Of a stretch of DNA of 52,671 nt, positions 26,005 through 34,486 are shown piece by piece. The first letter of the stretch is position 1, and each line of letters begins with the position of its first letter. The DNA lies in NCBI GenBank assembly GCA_024742755.1, contig JANSXW010000029.1:1-52671 (forward strand), in the 5' to 3' direction. This DNA is from a bacterium (GTDB lineage: Bacteria; Bacteroidota; Bacteroidia; Chitinophagales; Saprospiraceae). The position numbers and the translations under genes were made by a program. Below the pieces are notes generated by a model. That model worked only from the letters and a program-made list of their open reading frames with translations, was not told where the DNA came from and made no database searches.

Positions 26005-27756
26005 TTAAGGTTGTAGTTTCTCGTCTAAAATAGTAAAAAGAGTCCTGATTTTTAATGGTATTTGCTTTTTCGGGTCGGTATGCTCGACAATCGATTGTGC
26101 CCATAAGGGAGCAATTTTAGCTTTCCAACTGGCAACTCTATCGAGCAATTCCAGCTTTGTCAGCTGCCTCAAGTTTTCTCGCTCTGCTTCTCTTTCTTTT
26201 ACCTTGGCCGCTTTATGTTGTTCATTTGCATAAGTAGGCTCAGTAATTTTAAACAAAGCATTCTCTATCTCCTCTCTGTACCCCTCGCTGATAATGTAGT
26301 CTTCTATCGAAGCATTAAGAAGAACGAACCGATCGTCGTCATGAATGTCTACACCTAAATAAGTTGCAATTTTGTTAACCTTCGTCTGAACCGATGGGTT
26401 GTCATAGTCACTAAATATAATCCATGGGATTCTTAGGGCATCAAGAAATTGAATATACATTCTATAAGTGTCCCCACTACATTCCATAAGGCTAACACCT
26501 TTCTCAAATGCTTCACACCCCCAGTGTTTTTTAGCAAAAACAGGTAACCCTCCTTCTTCCGTTTGCCCTTCAAAAAGAACAACAAACCTGGCAAAGAATA
26601 GCTCCCCTCGTGCTCTGATTATTTGAGTTTCTAGGGAGTGCTTCTCTTTTAGTGATAATGCATTAGCTAACTGCTTCAAATCAGCAATACTAGTGGAATC
26701 GTCTGCTTTATAAAACACTCTAAGCTCCTCCAATCCCGCCAAAGGAGCAATATAGGGCGAATGGGTGCTTATGATTTTCTGCCCCGTGACATTTTTTAAT
26801 TGCCCATACACTTGCCTTTGTGCATTTGGGTGGAGATGAGCCTCTGGCTCTTCCAGTGCCAAAACCGGGTGTAACATGTCTCCGTCATCATCTGCTTTTT
26901 TCTTTATCCAGTTGACATAAGCTTTGTATCCAAGCAAAGAAGCCCAACTTCGGGTGCCCATTCCATGATACTCTAAACTGAATGTTTCAGAACCACCGTC
27001 TTGAAAATTGACTTTGAGACCTTTATGAAGGTCTCTTAACCTCTTAGGGAATGGCGTGATTTCTACACCACTGCCTTTGGTTTGCACTGTCTTGTTGAGT
27101 TCTTCCAACGAGGTTTTAAGATGTTTCAAAACAGGGCTCTCTTCAACTGTCTTTTGATTCAGCGTCGTTAACTCTTCTTCTAACTGTTCTTTTTGCGTAT
27201 CGTCATATTCTATTCGAGAAGCCAAGCGTCCGAAGTAGGATTGAGCAAACTTCAAATCCTCTTGCAAATCTCTCTGTGCATCAATGAAGTACAACGGTAT
27301 TTTCGATATATTGGCGGTTACCTCTTCATTTTCATCAGCATTTCCTGAATCCCAATCCTTTATGATGTACCGTTTTATTTGTGCCTCGCTCTGTTGAGCA
27401 GAAAAATCTACAACAGTCCTGTAGGCGAAAAACTCTTCACCTTTTGGGTCAATTTGGATGTCAGATCCGAATACCTGCGCCCATTCATCTGAAAAAGTCG
27501 GATTACGCTCTGGTTTAATTTCGACATCAACTTCTACACGAGGGTTCGCTGGGTATTTTCCAGCCTTGTTGATAAACAAATCGTCCCGGGATATAAATTT
27601 CCGGTCAGATGTAAGTGCTATTGTTAGTGCTCTCAGGAAAGAGGTTTTTCCTGAGTTGTTGGCTCCCAATAGTAAAGTTACCTCTCCCAAAGTCGTTTCT
27701 ACACTACTGAGAGAGCGGAAATTCTTAACCCGTACTCTGTTTATTTTAATTTTCAT
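26005..27756 (-). CDS. gajA: OLD-family ATPase/TOPRIM endonuclease, GajA-type (Gabija) candidate
   Basis: The 583-residue protein begins with an ABC-type ATPase: Walker A GANNSGKT (31-38), a coiled-coil insert around 185-230, Walker B LALEEPEAHLHP (299-310) and the H-loop STHSPY (330-335). A TOPRIM nuclease domain follows, with the first acidic cluster FEGQTEEGG (Glu396, Glu400) and the IIFSDYDNP pair (Asp450, Asp452). Length and domain order match GajA (about 578 residues in the founding system). GajA cuts DNA when nucleotide levels fall and assembles with GajB. The gajB gene follows after 3 bp. A plain OLD nuclease is the alternative, but the helicase partner favours Gabija. Confidence 0.87.
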   Translation of the reverse strand: MKIKINRVRVKNFRSLSSVETTLGEVTLLLGANNSGKTSFLRALTIALTSDRKFISRDDLFINKAGKYPANPRVEVDVEIKPERNPTFSDEWAQVFGSDIQIDPKGEEFFAYRTVVDFSAQQSEAQIKRYIIKDWDSGNADENEEVTANISKIPLYFIDAQRDLQEDLKFAQSYFGRLASRIEYDDTQKEQLEEELTTLNQKTVEESPVLKHLKTSLEELNKTVQTKGSGVEITPFPKRLRDLHKGLKVNFQDGGSETFSLEYHGMGTRSWASLLGYKAYVNWIKKKADDDGDMLHPVLALEEPEAHLHPNAQRQVYGQLKNVTGQKIISTHSPYIAPLAGLEELRVFYKADDSTSIADLKQLANALSLKEKHSLETQIIRARGELFFARFVVLFEGQTEEGGLPVFAKKHWGCEAFEKGVSLMECSGDTYRMYIQFLDALRIPWIIFSDYDNPSVQTKVNKIATYLGVDIHDDDRFVLLNASIEDYIISEGYREEIENALFKITEPTYANEQHKAAKVKEREAERENLRQLTKLELLDRVASWKAKIAPLWAQSIVEHTDPKKQIPLKIRTLFTILDEKLQP

Positions 27757-27860
27757 CTGTTAGCATTCTTGAGGTTGTTAGTAGGTCATATTCTATGTAT
27801 TCTGCTTACATAGGGGTGCCGGTTTGAAAAACACGAACCTGTGTGTATACATCTTCCTCT

Positions 27861-27870
27861 CCCCCCCCCC
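27861..27870. repeat. 10-base homopolymer C tract upstream of gajA
   Basis: A run of ten C residues (ten G on the coding strand of gajA) lies 105 bp before the gajA start, in the 197-bp gap after the DUF488 gene. Such tracts can slip during replication and change promoter spacing. No clear TAnnTTTG box was found beside it, so a regulatory role is only a possibility. Confidence 0.5.
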
Positions 27871-27953
27871 GCAGTACAAACCAATTCATCATAGCTACGC
27901 GAGGGCAGCGGGTAAGTGGTCACAGTCAATAGGATTTTCAGGCGTGGCATAGG

Positions 27954-28838
27954 TCAGAGATGAATGAGCTCGTAAGTAAAATCTTGATGTTTGGTAATCG
28001 CATTGGCCAGATGGGTACGGTGGCACTGACATTCATCAGCCTCAAAGCAAGTAAGGGCTACCCTGCCGTGCTGTTCGATTAAGGATAGGATATACTGCTG
28101 CGTGTCCAACGTCTGAGGCAAAACCTCTTCCCGGTAGGCTGCAAACAAGCGGTCGTAGTCAGCCTGTGTCTTCAAAGCTTTGCGCTTTTCGGATACAATA
28201 CCCACCTCCGGCAAATGAAGGAACTGAATGCCTACTCCTTCGCAGGCGGCTTTCAATTGCGACTTGCTAAAGCCATACTTCATGCTAAAGGAGTTCTTGC
28301 GGACATCGCAGAGGACTTTGACGCCTTCCAGAATCAGGGTATTGATGTAGACCTCTAAGGGTTTGCCTTCGTAGCCAATGGTCAGCAGGGCAGAAGGCCG
28401 GGGAGTTGGTTTTTGGCGCGCTACCGCTTTGAGTTCCTCTTCCTCAAGGACTTTTTCCGCAATCTGGCTATTTATGGCATAATAGGGGTGTTCTCTGTAA
28501 GTTTCCAATAAGATGTCCTGACTGCTTTTTTCCTGATAGCAGCCCTTCAATTCATCCAAAAGCAGCTGATCAGAAGACCGGATGGCAGCACGGTAGCTTT
28601 CGTCCGCAGTCAAAGCCCATTCTTTGCTGTTTTCTTCCACAAGGCCGTATTTACCAAGTGTGCCTAAGTCGGCATTGGCTTGAAAAGAGAAGCATCCGAA
28701 TTTATACGGCACAAAGTGAAAAGCCGGTTTTGATTGCCGCTGACTGAGAAGAAAGAGCAGCTTTTGTAAGGCAATTTTTTCCAGATGACCGTCAAAGGTT
28801 TCGAGTAGCGCGAGCAGTATTTTTCGTCGGTAGTACAT
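27954..28838 (-). CDS. DUF488 protein with an additional N-terminal domain
   Basis: The 294-residue protein has two parts. Residues 1-150 form an N-terminal helical/winged domain (LEKIALQKLLFLLSQRQ, FVPYKFGCFSFQANADL, GLVEENSKEWALT), whose LQKLLF and YGPF-like wording resembles the SocA/Panacea-type antitoxin domain. Residues 158-294 are a DUF488 domain: LTIGYEGKPLEVYINTL, LCDVRKNSFSMKYGFSK, LPEVGI, and CFEADECQCHRTHLANAI with its Cys-x-Cys-His. DUF488 proteins are uncharacterized and recur in mobile and defence regions. It starts 29 bp after the DUF433 gene, suggesting a two-gene unit. The N-terminal domain identity is a guess from pattern. Confidence 0.72.
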   Translation of the reverse strand: MYYRRKILLALLETFDGHLEKIALQKLLFLLSQRQSKPAFHFVPYKFGCFSFQANADLGTLGKYGLVEENSKEWALTADESYRAAIRSSDQLLLDELKGCYQEKSSQDILLETYREHPYYAINSQIAEKVLEEEELKAVARQKPTPRPSALLTIGYEGKPLEVYINTLILEGVKVLCDVRKNSFSMKYGFSKSQLKAACEGVGIQFLHLPEVGIVSEKRKALKTQADYDRLFAAYREEVLPQTLDTQQYILSLIEQHGRVALTCFEADECQCHRTHLANAITKHQDFTYELIHL

Positions 28839-28867
28839 TTAAGTATGGATTCCTGGATTATTTTAAA

Positions 28868-29542
28868 TCATGCAGCCTGACACAATTCGAGCGCATCGGC
28901 CACTTGCTGTTCACTCAGCTGATATACATGAGCGATGTAGGGAATAGGGTCGCCTGCTTTATAATGATCAAAGAGCGTTTCGGGATAAATATTGTGCCCG
29001 TCGATGAGCGGGTGCCCGAACTTACGGGCAGGGTCCACTACAATGGCTTTTTCTTTGCCAAGTGGCCAGAAGCTAGATGCCATGCCTTCCGCGTCAAAGC
29101 TCAGCTTTTTGAAAAAGAGTTCTACAAACTCCATATTCAGCTGACGGGTGCCGTCTAGGGTCATGATTTCGCCTTCCGGCAATTCAAAATAAATGTGTGT
29201 GCCATCAGTGCGCAGGCTTTCCAGCACCTCTTGGTTGGCAAACGGAAATGGTGTGCCTTTCAATTGGTAGAGCTCCCGGTGCGCTTCCAATACCTTGCGC
29301 GGCGCAACCCCGGCTTCTCCAAAGAGGATCAACAGGTAAAACTCCACCAGCGTATGAAACCCTACGGCCTGTGAATCTTCCACCCGCCAGGAATAGGGTG
29401 CACCATAGCGTTCTCCCAACCGCTCATCCCAATAGGTATTCACCCAACGGTACACGCGGTGGTACGGCTGACCCAGAATCTGCGCCATCTCCCGGATGGT
29501 GTAGATGCCTTGCCCGATTTGTAAGGTGTGATCTGATGTCAT
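28868..29542 (-). CDS. Helix-turn-helix/DUF433 protein, antitoxin-like
   Basis: The 224-residue product starts with a predicted MerR-like DNA-binding helix pair (YTIREMAQILGQPYHRVYRWV, about 14-34) and ends with a DUF433 domain (about 165-224: VVDPARKFGHPLIDGHNIYP, then VYQLSEQQVADALEL). DUF433 proteins are usually antitoxins of VapBC-like pairs whose toxin is a DUF5615 (Mut7-C-like PIN) protein. None is adjacent here; the flanking genes encode a DUF488 protein (29 bp downstream) and an ordinary PIN protein (85 bp upstream). It may act as the regulator of the DUF488 protein. Assignment of the domains is fairly secure, the pairing is inference. Confidence 0.75.
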   Translation of the reverse strand: MTSDHTLQIGQGIYTIREMAQILGQPYHRVYRWVNTYWDERLGERYGAPYSWRVEDSQAVGFHTLVEFYLLILFGEAGVAPRKVLEAHRELYQLKGTPFPFANQEVLESLRTDGTHIYFELPEGEIMTLDGTRQLNMEFVELFFKKLSFDAEGMASSFWPLGKEKAIVVDPARKFGHPLIDGHNIYPETLFDHYKAGDPIPYIAHVYQLSEQQVADALELCQAA

Positions 29543-29627
29543 TGCATGCTTTGTGTCAGCAAATTAGTGATTTTTTTATTGATAAAGAATCTTTCTTTCA
29601 CAGATCGACACAAAATTTAGCTACTCC

Positions 29628-30071
29628 TTAAGTTGCTGTTCTAATGTGTTCTACCTGTATATAATGACCGTGCAAATGCTGAAAATCGTGGTCACAAGTC
29701 AGCAATTTTGCTTTAGCCAGATAGGCAGTAGCGGCAATCCAAAGATCGTTTTTGCCCATATTCCTGGCGGAAGTGCCCAGTTTCCGACCGGGCAGCTTAC
29801 CCTGACTGAACGCATCAATTTCCGCATAAGCGGACACTAACTCCTCATTGTCGATGGGTATAGTCAGTAACTCATCCAGCAATTTGTCTAGCTCTTTTTG
29901 CTTCCTGCTTCCCCAATTGCGTTGGGTTGCAATGGAAACAAGCTCCGCTTTGGTCACAATTGAAATCATCACAAAGGCACCGCCCTCTCCCAACAGCTTT
30001 GCAATAGCCTGCCCGGTAGCAGAATTGGTCAAAACATGAATGAGTGCATTGGTGTCTAAGACTACATTCAT
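29628..30071 (-). CDS. PIN-domain ribonuclease, VapC-like toxin candidate
   Basis: The 147-residue protein is a complete PIN domain: VVLDTNALIHVL with Asp6-type first acid, the middle acid in VTKAELVSIA, and the C-terminal pair in KNDLWIAATAYL and LTCDHDFQHL. The residues bind the metal used for RNA cleavage in VapC toxins. Its start codon overlaps the end of the upstream 312-residue gene by 4 bp (ATGA), the coupling expected of a toxin-antitoxin pair. The partner is much larger than a VapB antitoxin (about 80 residues), so either the pair is unusual or the partner is not an antitoxin. Confidence 0.85.
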   Translation of the reverse strand: MNVVLDTNALIHVLTNSATGQAIAKLLGEGGAFVMISIVTKAELVSIATQRNWGSRKQKELDKLLDELLTIPIDNEELVSAYAEIDAFSQGKLPGRKLGTSARNMGKNDLWIAATAYLAKAKLLTCDHDFQHLHGHYIQVEHIRTAT

Positions 30072-31006
30072 TCCTTCAGCATTTGCAATAGGTCGTCCGT
30101 TGTCTCATCACCTGGCCAATGACCTAACAGCGTGTGAAGAGCAGTGCCGGTATAGCTGGCTTTTGCTGCTATTCGTTCCAGGTCAAATTCCTGAAAAATA
30201 GGTTGAGGTGCCTGTTTAAAGAAAGCATCTGATTCGGTAGCTAAACTCAGCTCGTCAATCTCGAAGAGCGAGATATTTCCGGCGGGGTTGAAGTTAAATA
30301 TGCCTTTTGCTACTATATCCTTTCCAAAAAGAGGGAATACATCGTTGAAGCTGAGCTGATCTGTGAGTTTGGCTCTTATTTTCTTATCCCCGGTAATGAT
30401 TTCCAGCCGTGCGTTGGAATGCTGTAACACATCTAATTTACCCAAAACCTTGGAATGTACGCTGGCTGGTGTCTTTTCCTCTACCACCTGTATGGTGGAA
30501 AGCGTTTGGTGGGATACCTCAATCGAACGGGCGCCACTCTGATAGATGAGTGCTGTTTTTTCTTTTCCCAGTACAGATTTGAGCTTTAGAATTTCTCGAA
30601 GCAGGTTCTTATCCAACAAGTGAGACGCTTCTGGCTCATTCAGGGCCTGTTCATACGCAAAAAACGAAAGATCCAAAGCAGAATCCCTTTTTAAACGATT
30701 GGCGTCAAAATCCTGAAAGACTGGCAACTGAATGTCACCAATACAATCGCTAAGCACAGGGGCCTCCATACTAAGCACTGTAGAGCCGGCACGAATACTT
30801 GTGAGGGAAAAGTCAACCGACCGAAGCAGCCAGTCGGGGGCTTTCCCTTTTTTGATTTTGCTGCTTCCTTCTACATATGACAAAAGTGTAGCCTTAGCCA
30901 GGCGAGTCAGTTGCTCGCTTAGCCCGGCTAATAAACGGAAAGATATCTTTCCATTCTCCAGCTCAAACCCTTTTAGTGTTAGGCTATGCTTTTTCTGGTC
31001 TGCCAT
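30068..31006 (-). CDS. Unknown 312-residue protein coupled to a PIN toxin, antitoxin candidate
   Basis: No family is firmly recognized. The protein has mixed alpha/beta content with no signal peptide or membrane segment. Features are an N-terminal beta-rich block (HSLTLKGFELENGKISFRLL), a central block (AYEQALNEPEASHLL, LREILKLKSVLGKEKTALI), a beta block that resembles a small nucleic-acid-binding fold (RLEIITGDKKIRAKLTDQLS), and a C-terminal acidic tail (GDETTDDLLQMLKE) of the kind antitoxins use to bind PIN proteins. Its stop overlaps the PIN start (30068-30071). It lies 76 bp after hsdR. The antitoxin role is inference from coupling only. Confidence 0.6.
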   Translation of the reverse strand: MADQKKHSLTLKGFELENGKISFRLLAGLSEQLTRLAKATLLSYVEGSSKIKKGKAPDWLLRSVDFSLTSIRAGSTVLSMEAPVLSDCIGDIQLPVFQDFDANRLKRDSALDLSFFAYEQALNEPEASHLLDKNLLREILKLKSVLGKEKTALIYQSGARSIEVSHQTLSTIQVVEEKTPASVHSKVLGKLDVLQHSNARLEIITGDKKIRAKLTDQLSFNDVFPLFGKDIVAKGIFNFNPAGNISLFEIDELSLATESDAFFKQAPQPIFQEFDLERIAAKASYTGTALHTLLGHWPGDETTDDLLQMLKE

Positions 31007-31082
31007 CAGTGCGTTTTAACTTAAACAAAAATGCTCAAAAAAAGCGAGACTTAAAAGTGAAGACGCTGCTTGGGACGAGAAC

Positions 31083-33878
31083 CTACGCCACCAACACCTC
31101 ATTCAACTCCTCAATCACCGCATTCATTTCCGACTGAAAAAGCTGGTACATGCGCCCGCGCCCACCCACCGCATCAAAGGGCGTGTAGTCGAGGTCTTCC
31201 ATTTCCAGGTGGAAGCTGCCCGCAATGTGGTCTTTGATCATGCGCAGCCACTGCATTTGTTCTTCCGAGAATTTCAGTGCGCCCGCCTGCTTGCGGAATA
31301 CCCAGTCCTGGAATTTCTTGTCCACCGTTTTGGGGTAAGGGGTCAGTTGCTCATCCAATCCGCACACCCGGCGCACCAGGGAGACCAAAGCTACCAGCTC
31401 CTGCCTGGGGCGGTCGGCTTGCACCTTGTCCAATTTGGCGTAAGCGTCCCATACCGCGTAAGGAGCTAAGGTTGGCTGATCCTGTTTGAGCCGGTCGAGC
31501 AGCTCGCTCACCATGCGGAAGGTCAGCTCCCGCCGCTGATAGGGCTGCCCGTAGAACAAGCTCAAGGCGGTAATTTCGTCCTTGTGCGCTTCCAGGTAGG
31601 CGGCAAAGTCTTCGGCAAGCTGTTGCGATTTGCTGGCGCTCTCCTTGTCCCATTCACTTTGGGTGACGGTATCGAGGTTGTGGGTGTCGATGATCTGTTC
31701 GTGCACCTGCCGTACCTTTTCCAGGTAGTCATTGACCTCCCCGCTGAAGTTGGCAGCAGCTTTCCGGGCCAGCTCCTGCTGTACTTCTTCCTGTACGACC
31801 TCTGCGGCCGGGCCTCCCGGGTCCTGCAGGCGGCGCTGCTCCGTAGCCTGTTCCAGCACATCAGGGTCAAAGGTATTAAGCAGATCGCGTGTCATCTGCG
31901 GCAGGTCTTTGCCTCCGGTCAGCTCACGCAGCCCAGCTTTTTCTTTCTCCGTCAGCTGTTTGTCCAATCGGCTGAGGCGGTTGGCGAGTGACAGGAAGAG
32001 GTCTTCGTCTTTGACGCCCATGCGTATGGCACCGAGCAGGTCTTTCAGGGGTACGCCGCGCTTGCGCTCCAAAGGCCGGGTATTGGTTTTTTTCGTTTTG
32101 GTGACGCCCACCGCATCCACGATGATGAAGTGCGTTTTGGCCTCTGCCGCACTCGATACCTCCTGAAGGTCGTCGCGGTGAATGGTACGTGTACCCCGCC
32201 CCATCATCTGGGTAAAGTAGTTGCTGCTTTTCACGTCGCGCATGAAGAGCAGGACTTCCAGCGGTTTTACGTCAGTGCCGGTGGCGATCATGTCTACCGT
32301 TACCGCAATGCGCGGGTAGTAGTCGTTGCGGAAGCGGGACAGCAGCGATTTAGGATCTTCGTCTATCTTATAGGTCACCTTTTTGCAAAATTCATTCCCT
32401 TCTGCAAATTCCTCCCGCACCACCCGGATGATGTCATCGGCATGGCTATCCGTTTTGGCGAAAATCAGGGTCTTGGGCACCTGGTATTTGCCGTTTTTGA
32501 AGCGGCCCGGGAAGATTTCCGTTTCCAGCGCCCGTTTGAATGCCCGGATGACATTGCGGATTTGGCTGGGGTTGACCACCTTTTTGTCCAGATCACGGCG
32601 GCTGTAATCCAAGTCTTCGTCCTGCTGTTCCCAACGCTTGCGGCGGCTAAGCTTTTCACGCCGCTCCACATCCCAGCCTTTCTGAATGACGCCACCGCCC
32701 TGTGAGATAGCCGTGTCGATCAGGTAGATTTCGTACCCGACATTTACGCCATCCGCCACGGAGTCTTCATAGGTGTACTCGCTGACCACATTTTCATTGA
32801 AATAGCCAAAGGTGCGCTTGTCGGGCGTAGCTGTTAGCCCCACCTGAAAGGCATCAAAATAGTCCAGTACTTGTTGCCAAAGGTTGTAGATGGAGCGGTG
32901 GCATTCATCAATAACGATAAAGTCGAACTGCTCGATTGGTACCCGCTCGTTGTATACGACCGGGAGTGGCTCTTTCTTGCGGCGTTGTTGTTCCAGCCAG
33001 CTGCTCTCGTTGGGGTTTTCCTGCTCGGCCTGTTCATCCAGTTCCTCTCCCTTCAGTATGGAATACAGGCGTTGTATGGTAGAAATGCAAACCTGACTGT
33101 CCGGCGCAATGTAGCTGGAAGTCAGCCGCTGCACATTGTACAGCTCCGTAAACTGCCGGTTGTCGTCTTTAGGTCGGTAAGCCCGGAATTCCTGCTCCGC
33201 CTGTTCGCCCAGGTTTTTGGTGTCCACCAGAAATAGGATGCGCTGCGCATTCGCATGCCGGAGCAGCCGGTAGATGAAGGTGGCAGCCGTGTACGTCTTC
33301 CCGGCACCGGTTGCCATTTGGATAAGCGCCCGGGGGCGGTTTTCCGCAAAGGATTTTTCCAGGTTCTCAATCGCCACAATCTGTGCAGGCCGCAGCCCCT
33401 CTTTATTCAAAGCCGGCAACTGTTCCAGCCGGGTGCGTAGAGACTGTTTCTGCTTCGCCCAATCCGCCAGTGTTTCCGGCCGGTGGAAGCTGAATAGCCG
33501 CCGGGCGCGAGGCTTGGGGTCGCGCCGGTCGGTAAAGCGGGTGAGTGTCCCTGTACTTTCGTAAATGAATGGGATGGCCTGAGCGCCCACATACTTCCAG
33601 GCGGCTTCCGCATACCCCCTCGATTGCTCCTCTACAGCAGTCATGCGGTGCCCTTCTTCTTCCCGTTTCGCCTCTATGACGCCTACCGGCACGCCATCCA
33701 CAAAAAGGGCATAGTCGACCGGGCCGACTTCTGTCTGATATTCCCGCATGGCCACACCTTTGCCATCGAAGGGGCTGCCTTGGTTCTTATCGTACACCAG
33801 CCAGCCGGCCTGCCGCAGCATCTGATCGATTTGATCGCGGGCCCGTTGTTCGGGTTCCTGATTGAGGGTGGGTTTCAT
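31083..33878 (-). CDS. hsdR: Type I restriction-modification endonuclease/translocase subunit
   Basis: The 931-residue protein starts with a PD-(D/E)xK nuclease: Asp55 in VDYALF, then Glu69-x-Lys71 in VIEAKRE. The SF2 translocase motor follows, with Walker A MATGAGKT (188-195), DECH (324-327) and GLTATPDKRTFGYF as motif III region. A helicase C domain (VTVDMIATGTDVKPLEVLLFMR, MMGRGTRTI) and a C-terminal helical region of EcoEI type complete it. It translocates and cuts unmodified DNA when bound to HsdM2-HsdS. It is the first gene of the island on this strand, separated from hsdS and hsdM by about 7.2 kb of other defence-like genes. Confidence 0.94.
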   Translation of the reverse strand: MKPTLNQEPEQRARDQIDQMLRQAGWLVYDKNQGSPFDGKGVAMREYQTEVGPVDYALFVDGVPVGVIEAKREEEGHRMTAVEEQSRGYAEAAWKYVGAQAIPFIYESTGTLTRFTDRRDPKPRARRLFSFHRPETLADWAKQKQSLRTRLEQLPALNKEGLRPAQIVAIENLEKSFAENRPRALIQMATGAGKTYTAATFIYRLLRHANAQRILFLVDTKNLGEQAEQEFRAYRPKDDNRQFTELYNVQRLTSSYIAPDSQVCISTIQRLYSILKGEELDEQAEQENPNESSWLEQQRRKKEPLPVVYNERVPIEQFDFIVIDECHRSIYNLWQQVLDYFDAFQVGLTATPDKRTFGYFNENVVSEYTYEDSVADGVNVGYEIYLIDTAISQGGGVIQKGWDVERREKLSRRKRWEQQDEDLDYSRRDLDKKVVNPSQIRNVIRAFKRALETEIFPGRFKNGKYQVPKTLIFAKTDSHADDIIRVVREEFAEGNEFCKKVTYKIDEDPKSLLSRFRNDYYPRIAVTVDMIATGTDVKPLEVLLFMRDVKSSNYFTQMMGRGTRTIHRDDLQEVSSAAEAKTHFIIVDAVGVTKTKKTNTRPLERKRGVPLKDLLGAIRMGVKDEDLFLSLANRLSRLDKQLTEKEKAGLRELTGGKDLPQMTRDLLNTFDPDVLEQATEQRRLQDPGGPAAEVVQEEVQQELARKAAANFSGEVNDYLEKVRQVHEQIIDTHNLDTVTQSEWDKESASKSQQLAEDFAAYLEAHKDEITALSLFYGQPYQRRELTFRMVSELLDRLKQDQPTLAPYAVWDAYAKLDKVQADRPRQELVALVSLVRRVCGLDEQLTPYPKTVDKKFQDWVFRKQAGALKFSEEQMQWLRMIKDHIAGSFHLEMEDLDYTPFDAVGGRGRMYQLFQSEMNAVIEELNEVLVA

Positions 33879-34000
33879 GTTCCTGCTGTTTGACCGCGCA
33901 AGTGGAGGGTCGCGTTGTTAAGGGCTGTATTACTCAGCCATTGTCATGCTTTGATGGTGTAATATAGTGTTTTTTGTGATGGTTCGGCGTCCACCCCACC

Positions 34001-34065
34001 GATAAACCATCCAAGCCGCAGAAAAATATCCTGAAAGCTGGCCCCAAACCATAGCATGGTTTATC
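34001..34065. repeat. 10-bp inverted repeat upstream of hsdR
   Basis: GATAAACCAT (34001-34010) and ATGGTTTATC (34056-34065) are perfect inverted repeats 45 bases apart, 123 bp upstream of the hsdR start. The spacing is large for a dimeric regulator site but compatible with a folded RNA leader or a cruciform. The stretch 33879-34270 otherwise shows no convincing gene. Confidence 0.45.
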
Positions 34066-34279
34066 CTTATGGGCAAAACCGGCCGGCTTGTCCCCCAATA
34101 TCCATATTTTAGTTACCACAATGGTCTGTGCAGGCCCCATACACCACCTAAAAAACCCCGGTTTTTACGGGCGTAAACGCCCCACCCTGAAACACCAAAT
34201 GTATGGTGAGGCACAAGCCGGCTGATATGCGTGGCTTGTGCTTCGCTTTTTGGTGGGGGGGGGTGAAGTAGGCGGTGCG

Positions 34280-34300
34280 GTGCTTTGAGGTTGGGAGCGG
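34280..34300 (-). repeat. 21-bp duplicate of the tRNA-Cys 3' end and its flank
   Basis: GTGCTTTGAGGTTGGGAGCG and the following G (34280-34300) recur exactly at 34614-34634, where they cover the 3' acceptor end of the tRNA-Cys gene and its downstream flank. A shorter relative (TGGGAGCGGATT) occurs at 34444-34455. Direct repeats of a tRNA 3' end are the usual mark of site-specific integration. No integrase gene is present within the window. Confidence 0.7.
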
Positions 34301-34363
34301 CTTCGGCTGTGCCTCTTCCGCAGGTGTACGCCTGTGCATACAGCTTCGGCGCAGGGGCGGGGA

Positions 34364-34412
34364 TTCAAAGCCCTCCACAGCCTCCGCCTAACGGCGGTGG
34401 GCTGTTTGCTTT
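34364..34412 (+). repeat. Terminator-like hairpin repeat, copy 1
   Basis: A 49-bp unit, identical to that at 34487-34535, contains ACAGCC-t-CCGCC-taac-GGCGG-tg-GGCTGT followed by TTGCTTT. It therefore forms a hairpin with a T-rich tail on the plus strand. A third relative in the opposite orientation (34573-34609) terminates tRNA-Cys. No gene precedes this copy on the plus strand, so it is probably a duplicated, orphaned terminator. Confidence 0.65.
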
Positions 34413-34486
34413 TCATCATTGAAATCCCATATGAAAGGAGACCTGGGAGCGGATTGGGCTGCGCCCCTTCCGCAAGTGGGGGACGC

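Noticed and set aside
19856..33878. BREX, DISARM or retron components in the island
   Set aside because: No PglZ, PglX-length methylase, BrxL protease, SNF2-type DrmD or reverse transcriptase is encoded. The methylase has the size and partners of a type I HsdM.
33934..34140. 68-codon open frame upstream of hsdR
   Set aside because: It spans the 10-bp inverted repeat and shows no family-like pattern; a short decayed gene remains possible but is not supported.
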